A DNA stretch of 64,000 nucleotides from CAVQMC01 sp963713505 (GTDB taxonomy: Bacteria; Bacteroidota; Ignavibacteria; Ignavibacteriales; Ignavibacteriaceae): positions 124,001 to 188,000 of the forward strand of contig CAVQMC010000022.1 in the NCBI GenBank assembly GCA_963713505.1, read 5' to 3'. Positions within the stretch are counted from its first letter, which is position 1. Each line of letters starts with the position of its first letter. Below, in pieces: positions 18,035 to 27,319 of the stretch. Made by a program: the position numbers and the translations under genes. The notes under the pieces are model-generated. The model had not been told where the DNA came from and ran no database searches. It saw only the letters and a list, made by a program, of their open reading frames with translations.

Positions 18035-21000
18035 ATGATAAATGTAATAAAGAAAATATTTGGCGATAAAAGTACAAAAGATATAAAAGAACTTTGGCCG
18101 ATTGTTGACGAAATAAATGAAGAATATGAAAAGATTAAATTATTAAGCGAAGATCAATTAAAAGCCAAAACGTCAGAATTTAGAGAAAAAATCCAAGAAC
18201 ATACTGCAGATATTAAAAAGCAGATTGAGGAAATAAGAGAAAAACTTCATTCAGATGAAGATTTTGACAGACAATCTGCTTACGACGAAATTGATAAACT
18301 TGAGGAAGATTTAAATGACAGCTATGAAGAAATTCTGGATGAAATTCTTCCTGAAGCATTTGCTGTTATTAAATCCACTTGTGAAAGATTGCTGGGAACT
18401 TCCTGGACTGTAGCCGGAAATAAAATTACCTGGGATATGGTTCCTTACGATGTTCAGCTTATGGGAGGAGTTGTTCTTCATCAAGGTAAAATTGCCGAGA
18501 TGGCAACCGGTGAAGGTAAAACACTTGTTGCAACTTTACCGCTTTATCTGAATGCCCTTACCGGGAGAGGTGTTCACCTTGTAACTGTAAACGATTATTT
18601 GGCAAAACGTGACAGCGAATGGATGGGTGAAATTTTTAAATATCACGGTTTAACAGTCGGATGTATAATTAATACTATGGATTCCGAACAGCGGAGAATT
18701 GAATATGCATGCGATATTACTTATGGTACTAATAATGAATTTGGTTTTGATTATCTGCGAGATAATATGGCTGTTGAAAAAGAAACTCAGGTTCAAAGAG
18801 AACATAATTATGCAATCGTGGATGAAGTTGACTCTGTTTTAATTGATGAAGCCAGAACTCCTTTAATTATTTCCGGTCCGGTTGATGCTGATGATCAAAA
18901 ATTTGATGAAATGAAACCGAAAGTTGAAAGACTTTACAGATTACAAACTGCTTTGGTAGCCAAGTTAGTTCAGGAAGCAGAAGAGCTTTTAAAAACCGAC
19001 GGAAAAGATAATGCAAATCAAGCCGGAATTGCTTTATTGAGAGCATACCGAGGCCTGCCTAAAAACAACAGACTATCAAAAATATTAAGCGATGGTCCAA
19101 ACAAAAAGTTGCTTCAAACTACTGAACTCGAATTCCTTCGTGAGCAGGCAAAAAATATGCATATTATCGATGATGAATTATACTTTGCAATCGATGAAAA
19201 AAACAATACAATAGACTTAACAGATAAAGGAAGAGAAGAGCTCGCAAAAGGTAGCGGAATAGGAAAAGACTTTTTCATTCTGCCTGATTTGGGAACGGAA
19301 ATTAGTCACTTTGAAAATGATCCCGATCTTTCTCCGGAAGAAAAAATAAGAAGAAAAGATGCTTTGTATAATAAATATTCGGAAAGCAGCGATAGAATTC
19401 ATACTATAAATCAGCTTTTAAAAGCATATACTTTATTCGAAAAAGACGATGAATATGTTGTTACTGAAGACGGTAAAATTGCAATTGTAGATGAATTTAC
19501 CGGTCGTGTTCTTCCTGGAAGAAGATATTCCGACGGTTTGCACCAGGCAATTGAAGCAAAGGAAAATGTTAAAGTTGAAAGAGATTCCCAAACCTTAGCT
19601 ACAATTACTTTACAAAATTATTTTAGGATGTATAACAAACTCGCCGGAATGACAGGAACAGCGGAAACAGAAGAGGGTGAGTTTTACGAGATTTATAAAC
19701 TTGAAGTTGTTGTAGTTCCAACCAATAAACCGGTTGTAAGAGATGATCAGGATGATGCGGTTTACAGAACTACAAGAGAAAAATATAATTCTGTAATTGA
19801 TCAAATTGAAGAGCTAAGAAAAGCGGGAAGGCCGGTTCTAGTTGGAACAACCTCAGTTGATGTTTCCGAAACTCTTTCCAGAATGTTGAAGAGAAAAGGC
19901 ATTCCGCATAATGTACTAAATGCAAAGCAGCATCAGCGTGAAGCGGAAATTGTAGCACATGCAGGAGAAATTGGAGCTGTTACAATTGCAACCAATATGG
20001 CAGGGCGTGGAACAGATATTAAACTTGGAAAAGGTGTTAAAGACAGAGGTGGTTTGTACATTCTGGGAACCGAAAGACACGAGTCCCGCCGTATTGATAG
20101 ACAGTTAAGAGGCCGTTCGGGTCGTCAAGGTGATCCCGGTGCTTCAAAATTCTTTATCTCTCTTGAAGATGATTTAATGAGACTTTTCGGAAGCGACAGA
20201 ATTTCATCTGTTATGTCCAGAATGGGAATTAAAGAAGGCGAAGTTATTCAGCATCCTATGATTACAAAATCAGTCGAAAGAGCACAAAAGAAAGTTGAAG
20301 AAAATAACTTTGCAATAAGAAAAAGACTTCTCGAATATGATGATACCATGAATCAGCAGAGAGAAGTTATTTATACAAGAAGACAAAGAGCACTTTCGGG
20401 CGACAGATTAAAAGGGGCAATATTCGATCTCTTAGAAGAATATGCTGCTGATGTTGTTGAAAAATATTTCAAAGAAGTTCAAGCCGATGAACTAAAAGAA
20501 GAAATAATGAGGCATCTTTTAGTTGAAATGAAACTTGAATCAACAGAATTTGAAATTTTAGGCGAAGAAGGAATAAAACAGAGAATAATTGAGAGTGCTA
20601 AAAACTTTTATAATAAAAAAGAAGAAATGTTCGGTTCCGATACAATGGCTAAACTGGAACGTTATGCATACTTAAGTGTAATCGATCATAAGTGGAAAGA
20701 ACACTTAAGAGAAATGGATGATCTTAAAGAAGGAATCGGATTAAGAGCTTACGGTCAAAAAGATCCTTTAATTGAATATAAAAGTGAAGCATTTAAATTA
20801 TTTGTCGGACTTTTAGAAGAAATAAGAGATGAAGTTGTATCCTTTGCATTTAAATTTTTCCCTCAAGCTCCGGAAGAAATTCAAAGGAAGAGAAGACAAC
20901 CGGTAAGCAGAATTACAGAAAGCAAACAAAGTACAACAAATATTGGGTTATCCTCACCAAGGCAAACAGCAGCCGGAAGTGAAGAAGTAGCTGGAAAACC

Positions 21001-21091
21001 ACAGCCGGTTAAAGTTGGCGAAAAAGTTGGAAGAAATGATCCTTGTCCATGCGGAAGCGGTAAAAAATATAAACACTGCCACGGAAAATAA
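18035..21091 (+). CDS. secA: Preprotein translocase ATPase SecA
   Basis: The motor of Sec export. Walker A is ATGEGKTLVA (about residue 156), followed by DEVDSVLIDEARTPL, the helicase motifs GTTSVDVSETLS, GTDIKLG and GRSGRQGDPG, and a C-terminal zinc-binding tail CPCGSGKKYKHCH. At 1018 residues it is longer than the Escherichia coli protein: there is a charged coiled insertion near residues 50-95 and another near 305-350, both common in Bacteroidota SecA. The ATG lies ten bases after GGAG. The 263-base gap upstream holds no convincing gene. glnB follows after 14 bases. Confidence 0.97.
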   Translation: MINVIKKIFGDKSTKDIKELWPIVDEINEEYEKIKLLSEDQLKAKTSEFREKIQEHTADIKKQIEEIREKLHSDEDFDRQSAYDEIDKLEEDLNDSYEEILDEILPEAFAVIKSTCERLLGTSWTVAGNKITWDMVPYDVQLMGGVVLHQGKIAEMATGEGKTLVATLPLYLNALTGRGVHLVTVNDYLAKRDSEWMGEIFKYHGLTVGCIINTMDSEQRRIEYACDITYGTNNEFGFDYLRDNMAVEKETQVQREHNYAIVDEVDSVLIDEARTPLIISGPVDADDQKFDEMKPKVERLYRLQTALVAKLVQEAEELLKTDGKDNANQAGIALLRAYRGLPKNNRLSKILSDGPNKKLLQTTELEFLREQAKNMHIIDDELYFAIDEKNNTIDLTDKGREELAKGSGIGKDFFILPDLGTEISHFENDPDLSPEEKIRRKDALYNKYSESSDRIHTINQLLKAYTLFEKDDEYVVTEDGKIAIVDEFTGRVLPGRRYSDGLHQAIEAKENVKVERDSQTLATITLQNYFRMYNKLAGMTGTAETEEGEFYEIYKLEVVVVPTNKPVVRDDQDDAVYRTTREKYNSVIDQIEELRKAGRPVLVGTTSVDVSETLSRMLKRKGIPHNVLNAKQHQREAEIVAHAGEIGAVTIATNMAGRGTDIKLGKGVKDRGGLYILGTERHESRRIDRQLRGRSGRQGDPGASKFFISLEDDLMRLFGSDRISSVMSRMGIKEGEVIQHPMITKSVERAQKKVEENNFAIRKRLLEYDDTMNQQREVIYTRRQRALSGDRLKGAIFDLLEEYAADVVEKYFKEVQADELKEEIMRHLLVEMKLESTEFEILGEEGIKQRIIESAKNFYNKKEEMFGSDTMAKLERYAYLSVIDHKWKEHLREMDDLKEGIGLRAYGQKDPLIEYKSEAFKLFVGLLEEIRDEVVSFAFKFFPQAPEEIQRKRRQPVSRITESKQSTTNIGLSSPRQTAAGSEEVAGKPQPVKVGEKVGRNDPCPCGSGKKYKHCHGK

Positions 21092-21105
21092 TTTAAAGGC
21101 TGTTT

Positions 21106-21444
21106 ATGAAAAAAATCGAGGCAATAATAAGACCTTTTAAATTGGACGAAGTTAAGGAAGCTTTGGTCGAAGAGGGAATTAGGGGACTTACAATTACCGA
21201 AGTCCGGGGTTACGGCAGGCAGAAAGGTCATACGGAAACTTACAGAGGCAGTGAATACAGAATTGAATTTATACCTAAAATTAAAATAGAAGTTGTAGTT
21301 GAAGAAGGAAAAGTTGAATCGGTAATTGATGCAATACTCAAAACAGCCAAAACAGGTCAAGTGGGAGACGGAAAAATATTTATCTCTCCAATTGAAGAAG
21401 TAATTAGAATTAGAACAGAAGAAGCGGGAAAAGAAGCTCTGTAA
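21106..21444 (+). CDS. glnB: PII nitrogen regulatory protein
   Basis: The 112-residue trimeric signal protein binds 2-oxoglutarate and ATP/ADP and reports nitrogen status to targets such as GlnE. The start MKKIEAIIRPFKLDEVKEAL is the PII signature. The T-loop reads GHTETYRGSEYRIEF and holds Tyr51, the uridylylation site; the B-loop TGQVGDGKIFI is present. Position right after secA, rather than next to amtB, gives no link to ammonium transport, so GlnB is preferred over GlnK. It may share a transcript with secA. Confidence 0.95.
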   Translation: MKKIEAIIRPFKLDEVKEALVEEGIRGLTITEVRGYGRQKGHTETYRGSEYRIEFIPKIKIEVVVEEGKVESVIDAILKTAKTGQVGDGKIFISPIEEVIRIRTEEAGKEAL

Positions 21445-21490
21445 AATATTTTACCTTTTTGTATTTTTAAATCTTTAATAGCTTTCCTAT

Positions 21491-23875
21491 ATGAATATCA
21501 AAATGAAATTAATTTTAAAAGCTTTATTAGTTTTACCCGCTTTCTTTGCAATGGGATGTGGAATTTGGGCTGATTTCACAACATATTTTAATCTCTATTA
21601 CAATGCAACAGACTTATTCGGTCAAGCCGAGGATGCAATAAATCAACAGAAAGAGGATTTATTTTCAACAGAGGAAAAATTAATTCCAGGCTCGGCTACA
21701 ACTAATCTCAATAAAGTTATTGATAAATGTTCACAGATTCTTCAATTTCATAAAGAATCTGCATATGTTGATGATGCTTTATTAATGCTGGGCAAATCAT
21801 TTTTTTACCAAAGAAATTACTTGAAAGCTTTACGGGAATTCCAGGAACTAATTGCAACTCAGCCTAACAGCGACCTCATACTTGAAACGCAGCTCTGGAT
21901 CGGTAAAACTCAGATGAAGCTTAGATACTTTAATGATGCGGTACAAACTTTAAAACTTGTGGAGGATAAAGCTATTGCTCAAGGAGATGAAGAATTTGCT
22001 AAAGATGCGTATGTGGAAGAAATAAAATATAGAGTTTCTCAGGAAGATTATCCCGGTGCAATTAGTTTATTAAACAACTTTCTTAAAATATCCGATGATG
22101 ATGAAACCAATGCTGAAATTGAGCATGAATTAGGAATATTATATTTAAATCAGAATGATCTTGATAATGCAATTGCTTCATTCCAAAAAGTTGAAGATTA
22201 TTCACCTACCTATGAAACTGCATTTGATTCTAAAATTGAACTTGGAAAAGCTTTAAGAGAAAAAGGTGAATATAAAAAAGCTCTTGAAGTATTTGATGAT
22301 ATGAGAAGTGAATCTAAGAACAGGGATAATTATGATAAAATTGATTTGCAGAGAGGAATAACTTTAGCAAAACTGAATAATTACCAGGATGCCGTAGACT
22401 TACTTGTAAACGTTGATACAGCTTATACAAATACGGAAAGTTCCGGTCTTGCAAGTTTTAATTTAGGTAATATTTATGAAGATCATTATTTAAATTTTGA
22501 TACCGCAGCAATTTATTATCAAAAAGCTTCCAGATCAAAAGCACCCTTAGATTATGTCCAAAAATCTTATGAAAAAAATAATTTATTCCGCAAGTATTTA
22601 ACAACGCGTGGTTATGTAAGAAGATTTAATGAGCAGTTGTTTTATGCTAAAAATCCCGATCAATATATAAAAGATTCTACAAAATATGTTACCGATTCAT
22701 TAAATTATGTAAAAGATTCACTTCGTGCCGCCGAAGATTTTGAAAGATACAATGAATTAATCAATGCTATCAGTCATATGGATTCATCAAAACTAATTAA
22801 TGACAGTACTGCAATTAAAGACAGTCTGCTTGCTCTAAAAGACAGCTTAAATGCAACAAAAGACAGTATTTTAATTGAAGGCAAATGGGTTGCTTTAAGT
22901 GATACCGGTAAAATAAGTCAAACAAAAAAAGAACAAGAACTTGTACAAAATCAAAAGACTACGGGAACTAAAAAAGTTGTTAAGATAAAGAAACCTAAAC
23001 TTAAAAAACCTGTTCGTCCCGACATTCCTATTGATTCAATTGAAGTAAGCATTGCAAAGAATGAATTGGAATACGGCAATTTGTTTTTAACGGAGTTTGA
23101 TTTGCCCGATTCGGCTTATAAATACTATATGGATATACTTGAAAATTATCCTGATACAAAATACCAGGCACAAACTTTATATGCTTTAGGCAGTTATTAT
23201 TTAACTGAAAATAAAAATGATAAAGCAGATAGCTTGTTCAATATAATTTATAATAATTATCAGAATGAAAATATTGTAAACGCTGCCGCAGATAAACTTA
23301 ATAAACCTTTAATCGATTTGAATTATGATCCCGCAGAAAGTATTTATCAAGATGCAGAGAACAATATGAATGATAGTAATTATACTAATACAATATCTAA
23401 ATTTTATAATATTTATATAAGCTATCCAAAATCTAACTATGCACCAAAAGCATTATATGCCAGCGGATGGATTTTAGAAAATAAGATGGACATGCCGGAT
23501 TCTTCCGCATCTATATATGATACTCTAATGACAAAATATCCGAGATCTGAATATTCCAGAGAAGTTGCTCCTCAAATGGCTTACTATAAGAATGAACAGA
23601 GAAAGAAAAGAGAAGCTATTCAAGATTCTTTGAAAGCTTTACAAACAGCAATAGCGGATTCTTTAAAGCATTCTGATTCATTACATGTTTCTAATAAAAA
23701 TGAAATTCATGATAATAAAGAACCCGGACAAAATCCTAATATTCAAAATAAAAAAGAGTTAAATGTTTCTCCGCCTGATACATCAAAAAGTGTAGACCTG
23801 ATGGAATTTAGACGAAAAATGATGCAGGATTCATCAAGAACAAAACGAGACTCTGTGCGAACTATTCAAAAATAG
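21491..23875 (+). CDS. Large TPR lipoprotein, PorW/SprE-like
   Basis: The N-terminus (either ATG 21491 or 21503) is a lipoprotein signal ending FAMGC, so the protein is probably anchored in the outer membrane facing the periplasm. The next residues, FTTYFNLYYNATDLFGQAEDAI, recall the start of SprE/PorW, a TPR lipoprotein needed for type IX secretion. At least eight tetratricopeptide-like repeats follow in two blocks (about 70-375 and 520-700), separated by a low-complexity stretch rich in DS pairs (about 390-470) and a Lys-rich linker. The C-terminal tail is polar and Ser/Asp-rich. The four T9SS cargo genes in the window make a T9SS role attractive, but other TPR lipoproteins look alike. Confidence 0.6.
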   Translation: MNIKMKLILKALLVLPAFFAMGCGIWADFTTYFNLYYNATDLFGQAEDAINQQKEDLFSTEEKLIPGSATTNLNKVIDKCSQILQFHKESAYVDDALLMLGKSFFYQRNYLKALREFQELIATQPNSDLILETQLWIGKTQMKLRYFNDAVQTLKLVEDKAIAQGDEEFAKDAYVEEIKYRVSQEDYPGAISLLNNFLKISDDDETNAEIEHELGILYLNQNDLDNAIASFQKVEDYSPTYETAFDSKIELGKALREKGEYKKALEVFDDMRSESKNRDNYDKIDLQRGITLAKLNNYQDAVDLLVNVDTAYTNTESSGLASFNLGNIYEDHYLNFDTAAIYYQKASRSKAPLDYVQKSYEKNNLFRKYLTTRGYVRRFNEQLFYAKNPDQYIKDSTKYVTDSLNYVKDSLRAAEDFERYNELINAISHMDSSKLINDSTAIKDSLLALKDSLNATKDSILIEGKWVALSDTGKISQTKKEQELVQNQKTTGTKKVVKIKKPKLKKPVRPDIPIDSIEVSIAKNELEYGNLFLTEFDLPDSAYKYYMDILENYPDTKYQAQTLYALGSYYLTENKNDKADSLFNIIYNNYQNENIVNAAADKLNKPLIDLNYDPAESIYQDAENNMNDSNYTNTISKFYNIYISYPKSNYAPKALYASGWILENKMDMPDSSASIYDTLMTKYPRSEYSREVAPQMAYYKNEQRKKREAIQDSLKALQTAIADSLKHSDSLHVSNKNEIHDNKEPGQNPNIQNKKELNVSPPDTSKSVDLMEFRRKMMQDSSRTKRDSVRTIQK

Positions 23876-23920
23876 TTTTAACTTTTTAAGTTAGATTTTT
23901 TCATAAACAATTCTTAAAAA

Positions 23921-24667
23921 ATGACTTCACATCAATTCGCGCAAAATGAATTGGGAGTTATTTTTGAAAAATTTCTTCCCGTAATTAAAAGGAATAAATT
24001 TAAAAGTTTTATTCTGCTGATAATTTTTTTATTTTATTTCAGTATTCCTTCTTTCCAAATTCCATTTTTAGCTTATGGACATTTTAGATTTACTTCTTTA
24101 ATGGATGAAAGAGCATTACAAAATGATTTACTTTTTTATCCAAATCAAAGCTGGGTAAGTATAAATGATGTAAATCCGAATTTACTTAAAGGAATTGTTG
24201 CAATGGAAGACGATAGTTTTTTCGAACATAAAGGAATTGACTGGAAACAAATTAAAACAACAATTCGAACAAACAGAAGAAGAGGAAAAATTGTTAGGGG
24301 AGCAAGCACAATTACAATGCAGCTAGCAAAAAATTTGTATTTAACTACAAACAGAAATTTTATCAGAAAAGCTAAAGAAATGCTGATTGCATTTAGGATG
24401 GAAAAAGAACTTACCAAGAAAGAAATTCTACAGGATTATATAAATGCAATTGAGCTGGGAAACGGAATATTCGGTGTTAAGGAAGCATCTGAAATTTATT
24501 TCCATAAAGAACCAAAAAACTTAACATTAGATCAATGCGCAAGATTAGCAGCCGTTATTCCATCTCCTTTAAGACATGCGCCGAATACAAATTCAAATTA
24601 TGTTTTAAGAAGAAGCTACATCGTTAAATCTAGATGGAATAATGTTGTTTTATTTCCGGAGAATTAA
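23921..24667 (+). CDS. mtgA: Monofunctional biosynthetic peptidoglycan transglycosylase
   Basis: A GT51 enzyme that polymerises lipid II into glycan strands. One membrane anchor lies at about residues 26-45. The catalytic Glu sits in VAMEDDSFFEHKGID; the other GT51 motifs are RGASTITMQLAKNLYL, RKAKEMLIAFRMEKELTKKEIL and YINAIELGNGIFGV. No transpeptidase domain follows: the protein ends at 248 residues, which marks the monofunctional type. The AlbA-domain gene starts 4 bases downstream and probably shares the transcript. Confidence 0.93.
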   Translation: MTSHQFAQNELGVIFEKFLPVIKRNKFKSFILLIIFLFYFSIPSFQIPFLAYGHFRFTSLMDERALQNDLLFYPNQSWVSINDVNPNLLKGIVAMEDDSFFEHKGIDWKQIKTTIRTNRRRGKIVRGASTITMQLAKNLYLTTNRNFIRKAKEMLIAFRMEKELTKKEILQDYINAIELGNGIFGVKEASEIYFHKEPKNLTLDQCARLAAVIPSPLRHAPNTNSNYVLRRSYIVKSRWNNVVLFPEN

Positions 24668-24671
24668 TTAA

Positions 24672-25328
24672 ATGAGAAGAAAAGATCTTTTGGATTTAAT
24701 TGAAGAAGGGGAAAATCTGAAATGTGAATTTAAAAGAAAATTTTCCAGCCCTGAAAAAATTGCAAGGGAAATGATAGCTTTTGCAAATACAAAAGGCGGA
24801 TATATCTTATTCGGAATTGATGACAATAAAGAAGTAATAGGAGTGGAAAGTGAAAAATCGGAAGCAGAATTAATTGACGATGCAGCTTCGAATTATTGCG
24901 AACCGCCTTTGGAATATGAACTTGAATATATAGATCTTCATGGAAAAGAAGTTGTTGTTTGTACTGTTCCGGAATCAGATAATAAACCTCACCGAATACA
25001 AGACTATCTAGATGATATTGATATAAATAAATCTATTGTTACGGTTCGCGTGAATGACAAAAGCATTCAGGCAAGTAAAGAAATGATCAAAATTTTAAAA
25101 GCCCGTTCAAGCGGATTAAAACTTCATAAATATTCAATCGGTTCCAATGAAAAAGCTGTATTTGATTATTTAAACAAAAATGAGACGATAACTGTAAAGG
25201 AATTAAGTCAACTTGTTAACATTTCTGCTAGGAGGGCATCAAGAACTTTAATCAATTTAACAAGAGCAAAATTGTTATTAATTCACGTAAAAGATAATGG
25301 GGAAGAATTTTTTACTTCTGCAGGATAA
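24672..25328 (+). CDS. AlbA_2/Schlafen-type putative nucleic-acid-binding regulator with winged helix
   Basis: The N-terminal 110 residues match the AlbA_2 (formerly AAA_4) domain: EGENLKCEFKRKF, then IAREMIAFANTKGGYILFGIDD, and a late SIVTVRVNDKSIQAS. The C-terminal 65 residues form a helix-turn-helix-like unit (VKELSQLVNISARRASRTLINLTR). Proteins of this build are usually annotated as ATP-binding or transcriptional regulators; the molecular function is not established. It follows mtgA closely and is convergent with the methyltransferase gene, one base apart. Confidence 0.75.
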   Translation: MRRKDLLDLIEEGENLKCEFKRKFSSPEKIAREMIAFANTKGGYILFGIDDNKEVIGVESEKSEAELIDDAASNYCEPPLEYELEYIDLHGKEVVVCTVPESDNKPHRIQDYLDDIDINKSIVTVRVNDKSIQASKEMIKILKARSSGLKLHKYSIGSNEKAVFDYLNKNETITVKELSQLVNISARRASRTLINLTRAKLLLIHVKDNGEEFFTSAG

Positions 25329-25329
25329 A

Positions 25330-25872
25330 TTATTTATTATATATATCGAAAGTTTTTCTTAACTCGAAAATTGTCACGCCGTAAGCAACAGCAACATTTA
25401 AAGATTGTTTAATTCCGTACTGGGGAATTTCAATTGAAAAATCACAAAGATCAATTAAATCCTGACTAACACCTGTAATTTCATTTCCAATCAAAACACA
25501 TAAAGGAAAATCTTCTGCTTTAACAGAATAATATGGAAAGCTGTTGTCTGTTAATTCCAAAGCGCAAATTTTAATTCCTTCTTTTTTTAATTTTAGAATT
25601 ACTTCTTTTGGATCTTTTACATATTCCCAATTAACGGATTCAGTTGAACCAAGTGCAGTTTTCAAAATTTCCTTTTTAGGAGGATGGGGAGTGTAACCGC
25701 ACAAATACAATTTTTCAATCATTGCTCCGTCGGAAGTACGGAAAATAGAACCTACATTGTAAGTACTTCTTATGCTGTTTAATAAAACATAAACAGGAAG
25801 CTTTTTAACTTTATGTAAATTATCTAAAGTACTTCTGTTTAGTGAAATTTCGTCATGAGTAAGTTTTCGCAT
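25330..25872 (-). CDS. SpoU/TrmH-family tRNA/rRNA 2'-O-methyltransferase
   Basis: A SPOUT-fold RNA methyltransferase using S-adenosylmethionine. The three family motifs are visible: NIRSTYNVGSIFRTSDG-like motif 1 (RSTYNVGSIFRTSDGA), motif 2 PLCVLIGNEITGVSQDLIDLCD and motif 3 IEIPQYGIKQSLNVAVAYGVTIFE (cited in part). I start at ATG 25872 (MRKLTHDEISLN, 180 residues). The frame is open to ATG 25941, but that extension runs into a degenerate copy of the dispersed repeat, so it is unlikely to be real coding sequence. The exact RNA target is unknown. Confidence 0.85.
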   Translation of the reverse strand: MRKLTHDEISLNRSTLDNLHKVKKLPVYVLLNSIRSTYNVGSIFRTSDGAMIEKLYLCGYTPHPPKKEILKTALGSTESVNWEYVKDPKEVILKLKKEGIKICALELTDNSFPYYSVKAEDFPLCVLIGNEITGVSQDLIDLCDFSIEIPQYGIKQSLNVAVAYGVTIFELRKTFDIYNK

Positions 25873-25904
25873 AAAAATTTTCAATTCTAAGTGATTATCA
25901 GTGT

Positions 25905-25985
25905 TCTCCATGCCTAGGTGATAGAAATATTTTCTTAACACTTAGACACCAAGTTCACTCAGAAGCACTATGCCTAAGATCAAAC
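25905..25985 (-). repeat. Degenerate copy of the dispersed repeat
   Basis: Read on the minus strand, GAACTTGGTGTCTAAGTGTT resembles the ...AACTTAGCGTTCTTTGCGGTT core of the copies at 874, 32090 and 60331, with several changes. It overlaps the open 5' extension of the SpoU gene. The match is weak and is given with caution. Confidence 0.35.
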
Positions 25986-26003
25986 TTATTTTATAAAAAA
26001 CAA

Positions 26004-27104
26004 TTAATATTTCACAGCAAGCTGACCGCATGCAGCTGCAATATCTTCACCCTGTGTATATCGTATAATAACAGTTAAACCGTTATCTTTTAATTCTTCA
26101 ACAAAATCGGTTATAATATTTCTAGGTGACGGTTCCAACTCAGCAGACAAACCGCTTGGATTCATATGTTTTAACGAATTAAACGGAATTACATTAATTT
26201 TTGAAGGAATTTCTTTGCATAATTTTACCAATGCTTTTAAATCTTCTTTTCTGTCGTTAATTCCTTTCAGCATAACATATTCAAATGTAATTCTAGTTGC
26301 GGTTTTTTTAGCATAATATTTTACAGCATCAATATTATCCTTAAATGAATACTTTTCATTTATCGGCATTATTTTAGATCGAATATCTTCGAAACATGAA
26401 TGAAGAGATAAAGCTAGTTTTACCTTTAAATTAGTATCTGCAAGTTCAATTATTTTCGGAGCAATTCCTGCTGTGGAAACAGTAATTTTTTTAAGACTTA
26501 TTCCTGTTGTTAATTCTTCCGCAAATATTTTTAAAGAGTTTACCGTTGATTTGAAATTTAAAAGCGGTTCGCCCATTCCCATATAAACAATATTTGTTAT
26601 GTTTTCTTTTCCGTAATCTTTTGCTGCTAATTTATATTGATCAAAAATTTCTCCGGCAGTAAGATTTTTTTTGTATCCCATTAATCCTGTTGCACAAAAT
26701 TTACAGTCTAAAGGACATCCGACTTGAGTGGAAATGCAAAGTGTGTTTCTTTTTCCTTCAGGTATAATTACAGATTCAATTTTATTTGTTTCTTTTGTCT
26801 GGAAAATAAATTTTTTTGTCCCGGTTTCAGTGGAAACTTCAGAATCAACATATATTAAAGCATTTATATCGCAGGTTTCACTTAATTTTTTTCTTAATGA
26901 TTTTGAAAGATTTAGCATTTCACCAAAGTCATCAGCCAAGTGATTGTAAATCCAGTTAAATAATTGTTCGCCTCGGAATTTAGGTTCGCCAATGCTTACT
27001 GCATAATCTTTCAATTCATTTAAATTCAAGCCTTTTAATTGAAATTTAGTTTTTGTTTGAGCTATAAATTCGTTGTTTTCAGTTTGCATTTCATCAATTT
27101 TCAT
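26004..27104 (-). CDS. rlmN: Dual-specificity 23S rRNA A2503 / tRNA A37 C2-methyltransferase RlmN
   Basis: A radical SAM enzyme that methylates C2 of A2503 in 23S rRNA and of A37 in tRNA. The cluster motif CPLDCKFCATG (CX3CX2C) lies in the barrel after CISTQVG. NIVYMGMGEPLLNF, ITVSTAGIAP and the C-terminal IRYTQGEDIAAACGQLA, which holds the catalytic Cys, are all conserved; another Cys sits in LALSLHSCFED. Length 366 residues is normal. It stands alone, divergent from the acyl-CoA dehydrogenase gene. Confidence 0.96.
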   Translation of the reverse strand: MKIDEMQTENNEFIAQTKTKFQLKGLNLNELKDYAVSIGEPKFRGEQLFNWIYNHLADDFGEMLNLSKSLRKKLSETCDINALIYVDSEVSTETGTKKFIFQTKETNKIESVIIPEGKRNTLCISTQVGCPLDCKFCATGLMGYKKNLTAGEIFDQYKLAAKDYGKENITNIVYMGMGEPLLNFKSTVNSLKIFAEELTTGISLKKITVSTAGIAPKIIELADTNLKVKLALSLHSCFEDIRSKIMPINEKYSFKDNIDAVKYYAKKTATRITFEYVMLKGINDRKEDLKALVKLCKEIPSKINVIPFNSLKHMNPSGLSAELEPSPRNIITDFVEELKDNGLTVIIRYTQGEDIAAACGQLAVKY

Positions 27105-27319
27105 AGCATTAAATATACAAATATTGAATCATCCATAAAATTGAAAAACTTCTTCTAACTTTAAAATGAATAAACGAAAATTCATGAACATTATTACTAT
27201 AAATTCATCATTGCTATAGAAGCCTGAATACCTTATTTTAAATATCAGTTTTTAGTAAAAAGTATTATTTAAATAAAATTTAAATAATCTTACAAATCTT
27301 AAATAAAAAGGGAAGAATA

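Noticed and set aside
20881..21360. A 159-codon antisense frame over the secA/glnB junction
   Set aside because: It lies opposite two highly conserved genes and its composition (Phe/Tyr/Asn-rich with SEC-C region complement) is what the complement of those genes gives.
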